Source of the DNA: CAVWCQ01 sp963753545
Lineage (GTDB): Bacteria > Chloroflexota > Anaerolineae > Aggregatilineales > Aggregatilineaceae
Reading direction: 5' to 3'
Length of the DNA stretch: 64,000 nucleotides
Assembly: GCA_963753545.1 (NCBI GenBank)
Contig: CAVWCQ010000001.1
Location: 227,695 to 291,694, forward strand
Part shown: piece after piece, positions 8,341 to 17,565 of the stretch
Layout: each line of letters opens with the position of its first letter
Position numbering within the stretch: the first letter of the stretch is position 1
Position numbers and translations under genes: made by a program
The notes under the pieces: model-generated
What the model was told of the DNA's origin: nothing
What the model saw: the letters and a program-made list of their open reading frames with translations, nothing else
The model's database searches: none

Positions 8341-9890
8341 TTAATTTTGGGCAGACTGCCCGCTGGCATAAGCCATAATCAATTCCTGGGTTGCCTCTTC
8401 CTTATCTAAGATTCCGGCGACCCGGCCTTCGTGCATCACCACGATACGGTCACTCATCGCCAGGATTTCGGGCATTTCCGATGAAATCATGATGATGCCG
8501 ATGCCCTGTTTGGCAAGATCGGACATCAGGTGGTGAATTTCCGCTTTGGCTCCCACGTCGATGCCGCGCGTCGGTTCGTCCATAATGAGCACATTGCGGG
8601 TTTGCCATCACCCATTTTGCCAGCACGACCTTCTGCTGGTTGCCGCCGGACAGGTTGCGCGCAAGCTGGCGCATGCTGGGTGTGCGGACGCGCAGCCGCT
8701 GGACATATTCTTCTGCTACACGGCGCATCTGCCCCGCTTTTACCCAGCCAAGAATAGTGAACTTATTCAGCGTGGGCAGGATCATATTAAAGAGGACGCT
8801 GTAGATCCAGGACCAGCCCCTGGTTACCCCGGTCTTCCGGGATCAAGCCAATGCCATATTGAAGCGCTGATTTGGGGGAGCGAATATTCGCGATCTGCCC
8901 GTTAACGCAAATCGTACCCGAATCGTTGTGATCCGCCCCAAAGATCAGGCGCATCGTCTCGGTACGCCCTGCGCCAACCAGCCCGGCAAAACCGAGGATT
9001 TCCCCGCGGTGCAAATCGAATGAAACGTCTTTGATGGCATTCCCGCGTGATAGATTCTCCACCTGGAGAACGGGTACTCCGATTTCCACAACCTCTTTCT
9101 GGAACAGATCGCCCAGTTCGCGGCCAACCATCATGCGAATGATCTCGTCGTTGGTCGTTTCAGACGTTTGTAACGATCCCACGCGGTGCCCATCACGCAT
9201 CACGACGATGCGATCCGTGATCTCAAAGACTTCTTCAAGGCGGTGTGTAATGTAAATAACGGAGATGCCCCGTTCCTTCAGATTACGGATGATCTGGAAG
9301 AGCGCTTTTGTTTCGCCCTGTCCCAATGCGGAGGAGGGTTCGTCCATAATAATAACTTGCGCGTCAACAGCCAGGGCTTTGGCGATTTCGACCTGCTGCC
9401 GCTCTGAGACCGAGAGATTTTCTACCAACGATGCCGGGTTGACGCGTGCCCCAACCCGTTCCAAAAGGTCATTTGCCTGGCGTTCCATCTTGCGCCGGTT
9501 GATCAGGCGGAATGGTGCGAGCAGCCCGCCGTAGCGTGGTTCGCGCCCGATGAAAACATTCGCGGCAGCCGTCTGATTCGGTGTCAGGGTAAATTCCTGA
9601 TAAATAATGGAGATTCCCAGGCTTTGGGAGTGTGACGGGTTTTTGGGCTGAATTTCTTTGCCTTGCAGGGAGATTTGCCCGGAGTCTTTCTGGTAGGCCC
9701 CGGCCAGAATCTTCATCAGGGTGGATTTACCTGCGCCGTTTTCTCCCAACAGTGCAACCACTTCGTTCGGGTAGACTTCGAAATCAACGGAGTCAAGCGC
9801 CCGGACACCCGGAAATGTCTTTGTGATGCCCTCAACCCGGAGAATAGGTTCTGTGTCCAACGCCTTGGCCTTTCTAATAATACTAATCAA
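8341..9890 (-). CDS. Sugar ABC transporter ATPase, two ABC domains (RbsA/XylG type), frame breaks near 8800 and 8605
   Basis: The N-terminal ABC domain is intact (Walker A LLGENGAGKST, signature LSVSERQQ, Walker B VIIMDEP, H-loop THRLEE). It is followed by the second, degenerate domain (GFAGLVGAGRTE). The frame then shifts near 8800 (after GLVLDL) and again near 8605 (after WVMANPQ), so similarity continues through LARNLSGGNQQKVVLAKW and LIMDEPTRGIDVGAK to the stop at 8341. Joined, it is a normal ~515-residue CUT2 ATPase energising the adjacent permease. The first in-frame start after a stop is TTG at 9890 with only a weak ribosome site. Either the start or the sequence nearby may be wrong. 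If the breaks are real, the transporter has lost its motor, which seems unlikely. Confidence 0.85.
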
Positions 9891-9908
9891 TCATCCGCCA
9901 GTCAGGAT

Positions 9909-9938
9909 TCCGGTGGGAAGGAGGCCCTTCCCACCGGA
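9909..9938 (-). promoter_or_regulatory. Intercistronic stem-loop between binding-protein and ATPase genes
   Basis: TCCGGTGGGAAGG and CCTTCCCACCGGA form a perfect 13-bp stem with a 4-base loop (AGGC), lying between the binding-protein stop (9972) and the ATPase start (9890). Such stems after binding-protein genes usually stabilise the upstream mRNA or partly terminate, giving a large excess of binding protein over transporter. Confidence 0.65.
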
Positions 9939-9971
9939 TTTGTTACGGAGAATAGTATACTCTACCGAGGA

Positions 9972-11933
9972 TTATTCAGCCGGAAATGCCGGAGGCAGCG
10001 GCTGGGTGAAATCCTTGTTTTCCCAGGCGCAGCCATCGCGTCCACGTTGTTGCTGGTCACGATGTCCATACCGCTGTCGGTCCAGTCAGGATACGGGTAG
10101 AGGTTCAGAGCATGGTTGAGCGACATAAAGACGGTGTCATAGCCCCAGCCCCAATACTTCTGACCAACGAGGCCGTGCAGCAGACCGTCTTGCACCCATT
10201 CCAGTTCAACGGGCAGGGTGTCGAAAGCAACAGCCTTCAGCGTACCGTTCGTGACGGCTTCTTCGAACAGCGGCATCGCGCCCTGGCCTGCGAAGATCGG
10301 CCACAGACCCACGAAGAACCAGCCGTTCAGGTCGGGGTTCGCCAGCATGGTCTCTTCGACCACCTGAACACCCAGGTTGATGTCGTCATTGCAGGCAACC
10401 GTCGTCACGATTTCGATGCCAGGATACTGGGCAACGTAATCCTTGAAGCCGCGAATACGCTCTTCAAGGTTGAACGCGCCGGGAACGCCCGTCAGCAGGG
10501 CGACTTTACCGCTCTCGCCCATCGACTTAACGAGCAGTTCGCCAGCCGCCCAACCGCCGGTGTAGTTGTCCACACCCAGGTAGGTGAAGCGGCCAGAGTC
10601 AGGAGAGTCCGAGTCCCAGGTCATAACGGGGATACCCGCTTCAAGCGCGGCATTGATCGGGTCCACGCAGCCGTCAGGGTCATTGCAGCTCACGCCGATG
10701 GCGTCCACACCCTGCGATAATCGCGTCTTCGATCACGCGCGCCTGTTCCGCCATATCGGAGGTGACCGAACCCATATAGAGGCATTCCACTTCGATGCCA
10801 AATTCAGCAGATGCATCTTCCGCGGCCTTCATGCAGCCATCACGGCCCAGTTCAAACACGGGGTTGTTAAGGGCTTTTGGAATCCAGGCCAGCGTGAACT
10901 TGCCATCCGCAGGCGGATAGGCGGGGGGCAGCGGCTGGGTGAAGTCCTTGTTTTCCCAGGCAGCAGCCATCGCATCAACGTTGTTGATGCTGACGATATC
11001 CATACCGCTGTCGGTCCAGTCGGCGTAGTTCTTGCCATTCACGACATGGTCATACAGCATATGAACGGTGTCATAGCCCCAGCCCCAATACTTCTGACCA
11101 ACGAGGCCGTGCAGCAGGCCAGCCTTGACCCATTCCAGTTCAACGGGCAGGGTGTCGAAGGCAATGGCCTTCATGCCGTTGGCGGTACGCTTCTTCGAAC
11201 AGTGGCATCGCGCCCTGGCCCGCGAAGACCGGCCACAGACCCACGAAGAACCAGCCCTTCAGATCGGGGTTCGCCAGCATGGTCTCTTCGACCACCTGCA
11301 CACCCAGGTTGATGTCGTCATTGCAGGCAACCGTCGTCACGATTTCGATGTCGGTTCCCGCAATGCCGTCCTTGAAGCCGCGAATACGCTCTTCAAGGTT
11401 GAACGCGCCGGGAACGCCCGTCAGCAGGGCGACTTTACCCGAAGTACCCATTTCTTTGATCAGCAGATTGGCCGCCGCCACACCGCCGGTGTAATTGTCC
11501 ACGCCCAGGTAGGTGATGCGGTTTGAGTTCGGGCGAGTCGGAGTCCCAGGTCATAACCGGGATGCCCGCTTCGATCGCGGCATTGATCGGGTCAATGCAG
11601 GCATCAGGGTCATTGCAGCTCACGCCGATAGCGTCTACACCCTGCGATACTGCGTCTTCGATCACGCGTGCCTGCTCGGCCAGCGTCAGAGTTGACCGAA
11701 CCCATATAGAGGCATTCAACGGTCTTGCCAGTCGATCCGGACAGTTCCGCAGCCGCAGCCATGCAGCCATCGCGGCCAAGTTCAAACACGGGGTTGTTCA
11801 GAGCTTTGGGAATCCACGCAATAGTAAAGGTGTCGTCCTGAGCTTTGGCCGCCTCGGATGAGGTGCTGATGAATGGTGAAACCATCAGTGCCACCAAGAC
11901 TACGACACTAAACAACCGTAACAAATTCTTCAT
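9972..11933 (-). CDS. Fused double sugar-binding protein (two Peripla_BP_4 domains), several frame breaks
   Basis: Starts at ATG 11933 behind AGGAGGG with a signal peptide (LLRLFSVVVLVALMVSPF...SEAAKAQ). The first domain starts at FTIAWIPKALNNPVFELG, runs through DAIGVSCNDPDACIDPIN, VPGAFNLEERIRGFKD and YWGWGYDT, and ends WENKDFTQPLPPAYPPADG. It continues in the same frame directly into a second full copy (FTLAWIPKALNNPVFELG ... QPLPPAFPAE, stop at 9972). The second copy has no signal peptide, start or ribosome site. Copies are similar but not identical, so this is an old domain duplication. Frame breaks lie near 11690, 11515, 11165, 10710 and 10025. The product would be an exported ~650-residue protein delivering sugar to the permease. 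Confidence 0.75.
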
Positions 11934-12062
11934 GTCTTAAACCCTCCTTGAATAAACATGACCGGGAGTAGAAAACTCCCAAACCCAAAACTAAACCGGA
12001 CGATCTAGTGCCCGCTTGTGGGGGGAAGAACTGTAAAAAGACACAATAGGGCCGTAAATACG

Positions 12063-12100
12063 ATTTTGTTCATTAAACCAACAAAATAAAATTTTGTCAA
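12063..12100 (-). promoter_or_regulatory. Sigma-70-type promoter and ROK-type operator for the sugar-transport operon
   Basis: On the minus strand, TTGACA (12100-12095), a 17-base spacer and TTTAAT (12077-12072) form a good promoter. ATTTTGT-N11-ACAAAAT (12063-12087) covers the -10. A second overlapping palindrome ACAAAAT-AAA-ATTTTGT spans 12081-12097. The pattern resembles XylR/ROK operators rich in TTTGTT/AACAAA. The same half-sites with the same 11-base gap recur at 12242-12266. Confidence 0.7.
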
Positions 12101-12214
12101 GAAGCCATGATTTGCCATCTAATCAGGTTGGCATTTTCATGAAATAGAATGAAACTTTCTCTTATATTTAGCCGTAATTATTTTTCATGGTTGATAAATT
12201 CCAAAACGCGGTGT

Positions 12215-12266
12215 TTGACAAATACCATCCTTCTGTCTTATATTTTGTTGCAGTGACATACAAAAT
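12215..12266 (+). promoter_or_regulatory. Promoter and matching operator for the ROK repressor gene
   Basis: TTGACA (12215-12220), 17 bases, TTATAT (12238-12243) is a near-consensus promoter pointing at the ROK gene. ATTTTGT-N11-ACAAAAT (12242-12266) overlaps the last -10 bases and the start of transcription. Half-sites and gap are identical to the operator in front of the transport operon. This supports one repressor controlling both directions, including its own gene. Confidence 0.7.
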
Positions 12267-12316
12267 GCGAGGCCCCATGAATTCGTGTTCCAGCCGATCA
12301 GAATTTAGTCAAACAA

Positions 12317-13493
12317 ATGAACTGCTCGCTGATCCTGGATCAACTCCTGACCTCTTCACCCCAGTCACGCGCCAACCTCGCTGAACAGATCGGGCTTAAT
12401 CGCAGCACGATATCGTCTCTGGTCAGCGAATTGATCGATCTGGGGCTCATCCGGGAACTTGGCTTGCAAGAGGTGAACTCTCGCGGGCGGCCCGGCATTT
12501 TGTTGGAACTGAATCCGGCAGGCGGCTGTATCGTGGGGGCCGAGATCACGCCAGAGCATGTAACGGTCATCCTCACCGACTTTACCGCCCATACCCTTTG
12601 GCGGCGGCAGGTGGATGTAAACGGCGTTTCTCAGCCGGATATTCTGGCCCAGGCAGAAGACCTGATCGACGCGGCACGCCGGGCGGGAACCGCCAATAAC
12701 CTTCCCCTGCTGGGGATAGGGCTGGGCATTACCGGTCTGGTTGATACCACCAATGGTATTCTGAAGTTCTCCCCACCGTTGGGCTGGCGCAATGTTAATT
12801 TTCGGGAAATGTGGGGACAAAAATACGGCGTCCCACTCTATATTGAAAACGATGGCAATACCTCTGCCCTGGGTGAATACTATTTTGGCGTTGCTAAGGG
12901 CTGCCGCGACTTTTTATATCTCGGCACAGGCGTTGGACTGGCAGGCGGATTGATGCTCAACGGACAGCTTTATCGCGGAGCAACAGGTTACGCGGGCGAA
13001 GTCGGGCATATCATTGTGGAATCAGGCGGGGAGTTGTGCAGTTGCGGTAGGCGCGGCTGCTGGGAGACTCTGGTCGGGCCGCGCGCCGTCAAGGAAGGTA
13101 TCGTGCAGGCGCTCAAACGGGGCGCTCCCTCACTTATTCCATCCCTCGTTGGCGACCATTACGAGCGGATCAACATGCAAATCGTCGTCGAAGCTGCCAA
13201 TCGCGGCGATCAGTTAGCCCGCGATACCCTGGCCGATGTTGCGCTGAACCTGGGTACAGGTATCGCCAACCTGATCAACCTCTTTAACCCCTCTCTGATC
13301 GTGCTGGGCGGCACACTGATTTTGGGGGGTGACTATCTGCTGGCGACGGTCAGCAACATTATCGCCACCGAAGCCCTGCAGGAACCACAGCGAGAAGTCG
13401 CCCTGGCACTGGCTGCTTTGGGGCTGAAATTCCTCGGTTAAGGGAGCCGTGGCGCTGGTCATCGATGGGATTGTGAGAGAGCCTGTTTCGTGA
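12317..13493 (+). CDS. ROK-family repressor (XylR-like), frame break near 13437
   Basis: The N-terminal helix-turn-helix (ANLAEQIGLNRSTISSLVSELI) is followed by a ROK sugar-kinase-like ligand-binding fold, with GIGLGITGLVDTTNG, IENDGNTSALGEYYFG and the zinc motif ELCSCGRRGCWE. Length is normal for ROK repressors (~390). The frame shifts near 13437; the family C-terminus (GAVALVIDGIV) continues to a stop at 13491-13493. ATG 12317 has no clear ribosome site. ATG 12277 in another frame gives a plausible head (EFSQTNELL) if one more base is wrong near 12320. It is divergent from the sugar-transport operon, with shared operators, so it is probably the sugar-responsive repressor of this regulon. 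Confidence 0.85.
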
Positions 13494-13560
13494 TAAAGTA
13501 CGTTTGCAGGTGAGTATTTGGGTCTTCACTCCGCCAGATAAGTGTTAAAAGGAAAAGTGA

Positions 13561-13971
13561 ATGGCTACTATTCTGTTGGTCGAGGATAATCAGAATACGG
13601 CTGATTTTATTATCCGTATTCTGGAATCGGCTGGGCACACCGTTCACCACGCCACGCGCGGCCTCGAAGGAGCGCGTTGGGCACGAGCAGCTCATGTGGA
13701 TCTGGTGTTAATGGATATCGACCTGCCCGATGTCAATGGGCGCAGCGTCGTACTCAGCTTGCGGCGGCAAAATCCCCCCAATGTTCTCCCGATTATTGCA
13801 GTTACCGTTCAGGCCGATGAAGAATCGATCCGGTTAGCCGAAGGCTTTGGCTGCAATGCTTTTCTTGCCAAACCATTTTTGCCCGAAGAATTGTTAAAAC
13901 TGGTCAACCATTTTTTAGCTCCTCAGCAGGGGATCCACCCGGAAGTGGGGGATAGAGCATCCCTGCGCTAA
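13561..13971 (+). CDS. Stand-alone receiver-domain response regulator
   Basis: A 136-residue CheY-like protein consisting only of a receiver domain: acidic pair E8/D9, phospho-acceptor D52 (LVLMDIDLPD), a conserved Thr in IIAVTVQADE and Lys in FLAKPF. The ~18-residue tail has no output domain. AAAAGGA precedes ATG 13561. It lies 68 bases after the ROK repressor and before a good terminator. Such regulators relay phosphate or control a partner by contact. Its kinase could be the ABC/kinase fusion at 4.5-7.0 kb, whose own receiver lacks the phospho-Asp; this is inference only. Confidence 0.9.
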   Translation: MATILLVEDNQNTADFIIRILESAGHTVHHATRGLEGARWARAAHVDLVLMDIDLPDVNGRSVVLSLRRQNPPNVLPIIAVTVQADEESIRLAEGFGCNAFLAKPFLPEELLKLVNHFLAPQQGIHPEVGDRASLR

Positions 13972-13989
13972 GTGAACATCACAAGAGCG

Positions 13990-14015
13990 TGCCGCTCCCA
14001 CGAGCGGCATTCTTT
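13990..14015 (+). terminator. Intrinsic terminator after the receiver gene
   Basis: TGCCGCTC (13990-13997) and GAGCGGCA (14002-14009) form an 8-bp stem with a 4-base loop, followed by TTCTTT. It lies 19 bases after the stop codon. Confidence 0.7.
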
Positions 14016-14193
14016 GCTGCCTCTAACGTCTGACCATCGCCAAATACCCAGAGATGTGATAAACTTCTATTTCGAACACGGAACTGTTACCACGCCACGC
14101 GCATACCGCGCTCTTCCGCTGCAATGACTTTACCGAGATAACCTTGCGTGCGTCGGTTATCCTCTTTAGCCCAGAAACGACAAAATACAACCT

Positions 14194-15468
14194 ATGCAAT
14201 TCAACGAACTTCAGCTCATTGAGCCGCTGCTGCGTGCTGTGCATGCCGAAGGATACACCCAACCCAGCCCCATTCAGGAACAGGCTATTCCGCCTGTCTT
14301 AGACGGGCGCGACCTGTTGGGTTGTGCCCAGACTGGAACCGGTAAAACAGCGGCTTTCGCGCTGCCGATCTTGCAGCGACTGGTCAACCGCCCCACCCAG
14401 GGGACTAAATATCTGCGCGTGTTGGTGTTAACGCCGACGCGGGAACTCGCCAGCCAGATCGGTGAGAGTTTCGAGACCTATGGGAAATTCACGTCCATGC
14501 GCCAGGTGACGATCTTTGGCGGCGTTAACCAGAATCCGCAGATCGAACGGCTGCGACGCGGCGCGGATGTTCTCGTCGCGACGCCGGGTCGCCTGCTCGA
14601 TCTGATCGGACAGGGATACGTCAAACTGAGCCGCCTCGAAGTGCTGGTGCTTGATGAAGCGGACCGTATGCTCGATATGGGCTTTATCCGCGATGTGCGC
14701 AAGATCATCACGCATGTGCCATCGAACCGCCAGACGCTCCTGTTTTCAGCCACTATGCCCGCCGATATTCAGGATTTGGCGGACAGCGTGCTCAAAAATC
14801 CGGTCCATGTCGCTGTTACACCCGTTGCTTCGACGGTGGGCACTGTCCAGCAGTCGGTCTTTTTTGTGGAAAAGACGCAAAAAATCTCGCTGCTCGAGCA
14901 TCTGCTGCGCGACTCATCGATGAAACGGGTGCTTGTTTTTACCCGTACCAAGCACGGTGCAAACAAGGTCGTGCGGTTGTTGGAGCGCGCCTCGGTGAAC
15001 GCGGAGGCCATTCACGGCAACAAGTCGCAGTCGGCCCGCGAACAGGCGCTTGCCAATTTCAAAATGGGGCGGACGCGCGTTCTGGTGGCAACGGATATCG
15101 CTGCGCGCGGTCTGGACGTCGAAGCGATCACCCATGTCATCAACTACGATCTGCCCAACGAACCGGAAAGTTATGTGCACCGCATCGGGCGTACGGCGCG
15201 GGCGGGCGCATCGGGAATCGCCTATTCGTTCTGTGATGTCGAGGAACGGGCCTATCTGATTGATATTGAGCGCCTGATCCGCATGAACATCCCGGCAGCG
15301 ACGAACTACCCTTATGCTTCCGAATTGGCCGCGCCTGCCGCTACCGATCTCAGGTCGCGTGATAACCGGAATCGTCCGGCAAAAGTTGCCACGTCCTCCC
15401 CAGGAAACCGGTCAGGACAAAACCAGCGCCGCCGCAATCGCAGCGCCGCGAGGCAAAAAACAGGCTAA
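14194..15468 (+). CDS. DEAD-box ATP-dependent RNA helicase (RhlE-like)
   Basis: A 424-residue RNA helicase with all motifs: Q-motif PSPIQEQAIPP, motif I AQTGTGKT (45-52), Ia PTRELA, II DEAD (154-157), III SAT, IV VLVFTRT, V ATDIAARG and VI HRIGRTARAG (~329). The last ~60 residues are a basic, Arg/Asn/Ser-rich tail that probably binds RNA, as in RhlE. It unwinds short RNA duplexes in ribosome assembly or RNA decay and is often cold-induced. The leader from 14016 is ~180 bases without a recognisable gene. It is probably monocistronic, ending at the hairpins at 15477-15550. Confidence 0.95.
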   Translation: MQFNELQLIEPLLRAVHAEGYTQPSPIQEQAIPPVLDGRDLLGCAQTGTGKTAAFALPILQRLVNRPTQGTKYLRVLVLTPTRELASQIGESFETYGKFTSMRQVTIFGGVNQNPQIERLRRGADVLVATPGRLLDLIGQGYVKLSRLEVLVLDEADRMLDMGFIRDVRKIITHVPSNRQTLLFSATMPADIQDLADSVLKNPVHVAVTPVASTVGTVQQSVFFVEKTQKISLLEHLLRDSSMKRVLVFTRTKHGANKVVRLLERASVNAEAIHGNKSQSAREQALANFKMGRTRVLVATDIAARGLDVEAITHVINYDLPNEPESYVHRIGRTARAGASGIAYSFCDVEERAYLIDIERLIRMNIPAATNYPYASELAAPAATDLRSRDNRNRPAKVATSSPGNRSGQNQRRRNRSAARQKTG

Positions 15469-15476
15469 TAACATCA

Positions 15477-15550
15477 AGCCGCCTATACTGGCGGCTCCTG
15501 TAATACTTCATAAGGGCGATCCTGCAACCTTTGGTTGCCTGGGTCGCCCT
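15477..15550. terminator. Two hairpins between convergent helicase and PfkB genes
   Basis: AGCCGCC/GGCGGCT (15477-15496, 6-base loop) is followed by a long stem in 15513-15550 (AGGGCGA...GCAACC, loop TTT, GGTTGC...TCGCCCT). The second stem is nearly complete and is followed by GAATTTT. Placed between convergent genes, it should stop transcription from both sides. Confidence 0.7.
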
Positions 15551-15558
15551 GAATTTTA

Positions 15559-16689
15559 CTATCCTACCCGATGATCATCCGGTCCGGCCCACAAGCCATA
15601 TTCCGCCATCCAGACCCAGCCCGGTGCATCGATCTGTAATGGCGCGCGCCGCCATCCCGCCTGAATGCGGGTCTGTGTCGCTTCCCAGGATCGCACGCCG
15701 CTCAGCGCATCACTCGCTTCGACATTGCACGCGCCGACAGCAACCGCCGCTGTGATCGCCTGTTCAACGGGCAGCCCGCGCAGCACCGCCGCCAGGAATC
15801 CGGCAATGGTCGCGTCGCCTGCCCCCGTTGTGCCGACCAGCGGCTCTGGCACGAAGCATGGCGACCACAGTTCCCGGTTTTTCCATCCGGGATCGTCTGA
15901 GCCGGGCAAACCGTCTGGCCCGGTGCGCAGATACAGACCGCGATCCCCCAACTTGAGGACAACGACCCGCGCGCCCAGATCGTGCATCTCGACAGCGACT
16001 TCAGAGATCAGGCTGTCGTGTGGGTCAACGCCGCGCCGGACCATAAACAGCAGTTCGTCCAGGCTGGGCAGAAACAGATCAACGTAGGGCAAGGTGCGTT
16101 GCAGCAGCAAAGGCCAGTTCACATGTCCACCTGAGCTTTTGGGATCGGGCAGTGCCATGTCGAGCGATGTGAGCAGACCCAGTTTCCTCACCCGGCAGAA
16201 TAGTTCGATCAACTCTGCCCCATCATTGGCATAAAACCGCTTCATGAGAGGCGGGTAGCCAAAGTGGAACAGGTGCGCCTGCTTGAGCCTTTCATACGGC
16301 ACATCTTCTGGCCCAAAGGTGTGATTCGCACCTCCACAGTGCAGGAATGTGCGATCCATACCCGGCGGGCTGATCACAATGGTATACGAACTGGTCTCGC
16401 CCGGTGCGACTATCATATCGACGGTCATCTCGGGTGAATCCCGGCGGAGCAAGTCCAGGATGATATCGCCAAACTGGTCACTGCCCACCTTGCCCATCAA
16501 CCGGGTGTTTATGCCAAGGCGATGCAGGGTGCGTCCCGTGTTGGATACTGCGCCACCCGTACAGAAGTTCGCCGGACCAATCTCAACCAGCTTGCCGGGA
16601 ATAGTGAGGGAACGCAGATCGCCCGCAGGGATTTGGAGGATCATATCGAGGCAGATATGCCCGGCCACAACTGCATCGAACGGTTTCAT
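15559..16689 (-). CDS. PfkB-family carbohydrate kinase
   Basis: A 376-residue ribokinase-fold kinase phosphorylating a sugar hydroxyl with ATP. Visible motifs: the N-terminal GGAVSNTGRTLHRLG (45-59) and C-terminal signature GTTGAGDATIAGF (286-298), with catalytic D292 and anion-hole GAGD. I chose ATG 16689 because AAGGA sits eight bases upstream, just after the aldolase stop at 16700; an in-frame ATG at 16716 overlaps the aldolase. Last gene of the xylA-aldolase-kinase operon. By context it phosphorylates a ketose or ketose-phosphate before aldol cleavage. The exact sugar cannot be read from sequence. Confidence 0.88.
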   Translation of the reverse strand: MKPFDAVVAGHICLDMILQIPAGDLRSLTIPGKLVEIGPANFCTGGAVSNTGRTLHRLGINTRLMGKVGSDQFGDIILDLLRRDSPEMTVDMIVAPGETSSYTIVISPPGMDRTFLHCGGANHTFGPEDVPYERLKQAHLFHFGYPPLMKRFYANDGAELIELFCRVRKLGLLTSLDMALPDPKSSGGHVNWPLLLQRTLPYVDLFLPSLDELLFMVRRGVDPHDSLISEVAVEMHDLGARVVVLKLGDRGLYLRTGPDGLPGSDDPGWKNRELWSPCFVPEPLVGTTGAGDATIAGFLAAVLRGLPVEQAITAAVAVGACNVEASDALSGVRSWEATQTRIQAGWRRAPLQIDAPGWVWMAEYGLWAGPDDHRVG

Positions 16690-16699
16690 TGTTCTATCC

Positions 16700-17545
16700 T
16701 TAAGCTTCGAGTTCACTCAGTGCAGTTGGAACATCCAATCCGTCGTAAATCATCCGCCGCAGCACGCCCATCATGCGCGCAGGATCAGGCGACTGGAACA
16801 CATTGCGCCCGATGAACATACCGCTGGCTCCGGCTTGCAGTGCGCCGTAAACCATCTCCAACGCTTCGCGCAGGGTGTTTGTCTTGGGGCCGCCCGCGAT
16901 CAAGACAGGGCGGAACGATGCTTCGATCACCTGGCAGAACGTTGCCGCGCTGCCGCTGTAATCGGTCTTGAGCACATCCGCGCCCAATTCACAGGCAATG
17001 CGCGCACCCATCGCGATATAGTCGGGGCGGTAGATATCCGCATCTGCCAGTTTGCCGCGCGCCATTGGCTCGATAATGCAGCCAATCCCCAGCCGTTCGC
17101 AGTCCTGCGCCACCCGCGCCACGTCTTCCGCCTGCTGAGCCTCGGCATCAGGATCACCGTAGCCAAGGAACATATAGACCAGCACAGCATCCGCCCCGAT
17201 CCGAGCCGCGTCTTCCACCGAAGCGATCAGCCGCCCGCGCCCTTCTGGGTTGCCAAGCGTTTCCGGGCTGCGCCAGCGGTTCGTCCAATCCAACCGCAGG
17301 ATCATGGCCGGTGCCCCGCGTCCGGTGAAGGTGGAGGCAAAAGCCCGCGCCACACCCGGTCCCACCAAAAAGGCATCCGCGCCCGCATCGGCCAGCGTTT
17401 GCAGCATCGCGCCAGGATTCATCACGCCGGGGATGCCGCCCAGGTGTACGCCATGATCAAAGGCAATCACTGCTGCGCGCCCGGTCTGCGGGTTAAGGAT
17501 GCGGCCCAGCCGGATCGTTTTGCCGGTATTGATATAGTCTGACAT
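16700..17545 (-). CDS. Class I aldolase (archaeal FBA / LsrF / DeoC superfamily)
   Basis: A 281-residue TIM-barrel Schiff-base aldolase. AFDHGVHLG (28-36) is the typical start of strand 1 in class I archaeal-type fructose-bisphosphate aldolases. LKTDYSGS carries the predicted Schiff-base lysine K193, and VLIAGGPKTNT plus GASGMFIGRNVFQ form the phosphate-binding end. ATG 17545 is preferred over 17587 because the latter overlaps the xylA-like gene by 22 bases. It sits between an isomerase and a PfkB kinase, implying a catabolic step isomerise, phosphorylate, split. LsrF-type thiolase activity is a possible alternative. Confidence 0.82.
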   Translation of the reverse strand: MSDYINTGKTIRLGRILNPQTGRAAVIAFDHGVHLGGIPGVMNPGAMLQTLADAGADAFLVGPGVARAFASTFTGRGAPAMILRLDWTNRWRSPETLGNPEGRGRLIASVEDAARIGADAVLVYMFLGYGDPDAEAQQAEDVARVAQDCERLGIGCIIEPMARGKLADADIYRPDYIAMGARIACELGADVLKTDYSGSAATFCQVIEASFRPVLIAGGPKTNTLREALEMVYGALQAGASGMFIGRNVFQSPDPARMMGVLRRMIYDGLDVPTALSELEA

Positions 17546-17565
17546 GCTCACTCGCTTTCGTGTGT

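Noticed and set aside
8341..9890. Programmed ribosomal frameshifting in the sugar ATPase
   Set aside because: The breaks lack slippery heptamers with downstream structure, and similar breaks occur in many unrelated genes; sequence error is simpler.
9972..11933. Double binding protein as a simple assembly duplication
   Set aside because: The two halves differ at many positions, so they are diverged copies, not the same reads placed twice.
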